Part shown: in pieces, positions 11,951 to 12,000 of the stretch
How positions within the stretch are numbered: position 1 is the stretch's first letter
How the letters are laid out: every line of letters starts with the position of its first letter
Source of the DNA: Streptomyces viridochromogenes
Lineage (GTDB): Bacteria > Actinomycetota > Actinomycetes > Streptomycetales > Streptomycetaceae
Direction: 5' to 3'
DNA: 12,000 bases
Assembly: GCF_001270495.1 (NCBI RefSeq)
Contig: NZ_LGUR01000026.1
Coordinates: forward strand, 1-12,000
The notes under the pieces: model-generated
Seen by the model: only the letters and a program-made list of their open reading frames with translations
The model's database searches: none
Told to the model about the DNA's origin: nothing
Made by a program: the position numbers and the translations under genes

Positions 11951-12000
11951 CGTCCGTTCCTTGAGAACTCAACAGCGTGCCAAAAATCAACGCCAGATAT
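11951..12000 (+). ncRNA. 5' leader of the 16S rRNA precursor (antitermination/processing region), partial
   Basis: The segment around TTGAGAACTCAACAGCG (11961-11977) and CCAAAAATCAACGCC is the conserved Streptomyces pre-16S leader as I remember it. TTGAG-aa-CTCAA is a small dyad, and the region likely contains the boxA-type antitermination signal and sequence paired with the far side of 16S for RNase III processing. It continues beyond the window. Confidence 0.65.

Larger units (their letters stand above)
11500..12000 (+). promoter_or_regulatory. rRNA operon upstream control region with four promoter-like elements and 16S leader
   Basis: About 500 bp without a protein gene. Sequence blocks match what I know of Streptomyces rRNA operons: several tandem promoters followed by a leader containing CCTTGAGAACTCAACAGCG. 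The 16S rRNA itself is not in the window; it should begin after the right edge. Established knowledge: rrnD of S. coelicolor is transcribed from four tandem promoters. Individual elements are listed separately. Sequence character shifts from GC-rich coding to purine-rich from about 11780 on, typical of rRNA leaders. Confidence 0.88.

Noticed and set aside
11667..11990. 107-codon minus-strand frame in the rRNA promoter region
   Set aside because: It lies within conserved rRNA operon promoters and leader; Ser/Arg-rich chance frame.

Overview
The window looks like chromosomal DNA of a Streptomyces or a very close relative. GC content is very high, codon third positions are almost all G or C, GTG starts occur, and a Streptomyces-type intergenic repeat sits at 9390-9529. 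The right end carries the multi-promoter upstream region and conserved leader of a Streptomyces rRNA operon. I see no transposase, integrase, CRISPR array or tRNA.

Layout, left to right. (1) 2-2620 (+): the 3' part of an AfsR/SARP-type or LuxR-type STAND ATPase regulator, cut by the window edge. (2) 2645-4606 (-): convergent with it, an ECF-type sigma factor fused in one polypeptide to a zinc-finger anti-sigma-like motif, hydrophobic segments, a Pro/Thr linker and a C-terminal NPCBM-type carbohydrate-binding domain. (3) 4927-5709 (-): a TetR-family regulator. (4) 6093-7472 (+): divergent from it, a type II NADH dehydrogenase. (5) 7724-9388 (+): a PAS / PP2C phosphatase / RsbW-like ATPase fusion. 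(6) 9530-10822 (-): an MFS transporter. (7) 10931-11479 (+): divergent from it, a MarR-family regulator. (8) 11500-12000: rRNA operon promoters and 16S leader; the 16S gene itself begins beyond the window.

From memory, the order TetR / NDH-2 / PAS-PP2C / MFS / MarR matches the neighbourhood of atrA (SCO4118-SCO4122) in S. coelicolor, so the TetR gene is called as probable atrA, an activator of antibiotic and N-acetylglucosamine transport genes. No alignment could be run to confirm this.

How the genes may work together: the window is a regulatory neighbourhood rather than a biosynthetic one. Two divergent pairs (TetR with NDH-2, MarR with MFS) each have dyad-symmetric sequence in or next to their shared promoter region, which suggests local control. 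The sigma fusion and the PAS-PP2C-kinase fusion are both single-chain versions of systems normally split between several proteins. The sigma fusion, which could couple glycan sensing outside the cell to transcription, is the most unusual object here. Intergenic DNA also holds several perfect inverted repeats that look like terminators or operators, plus an unusual 10-bp inverted repeat starting at the predicted transcription start of the first rRNA promoter.
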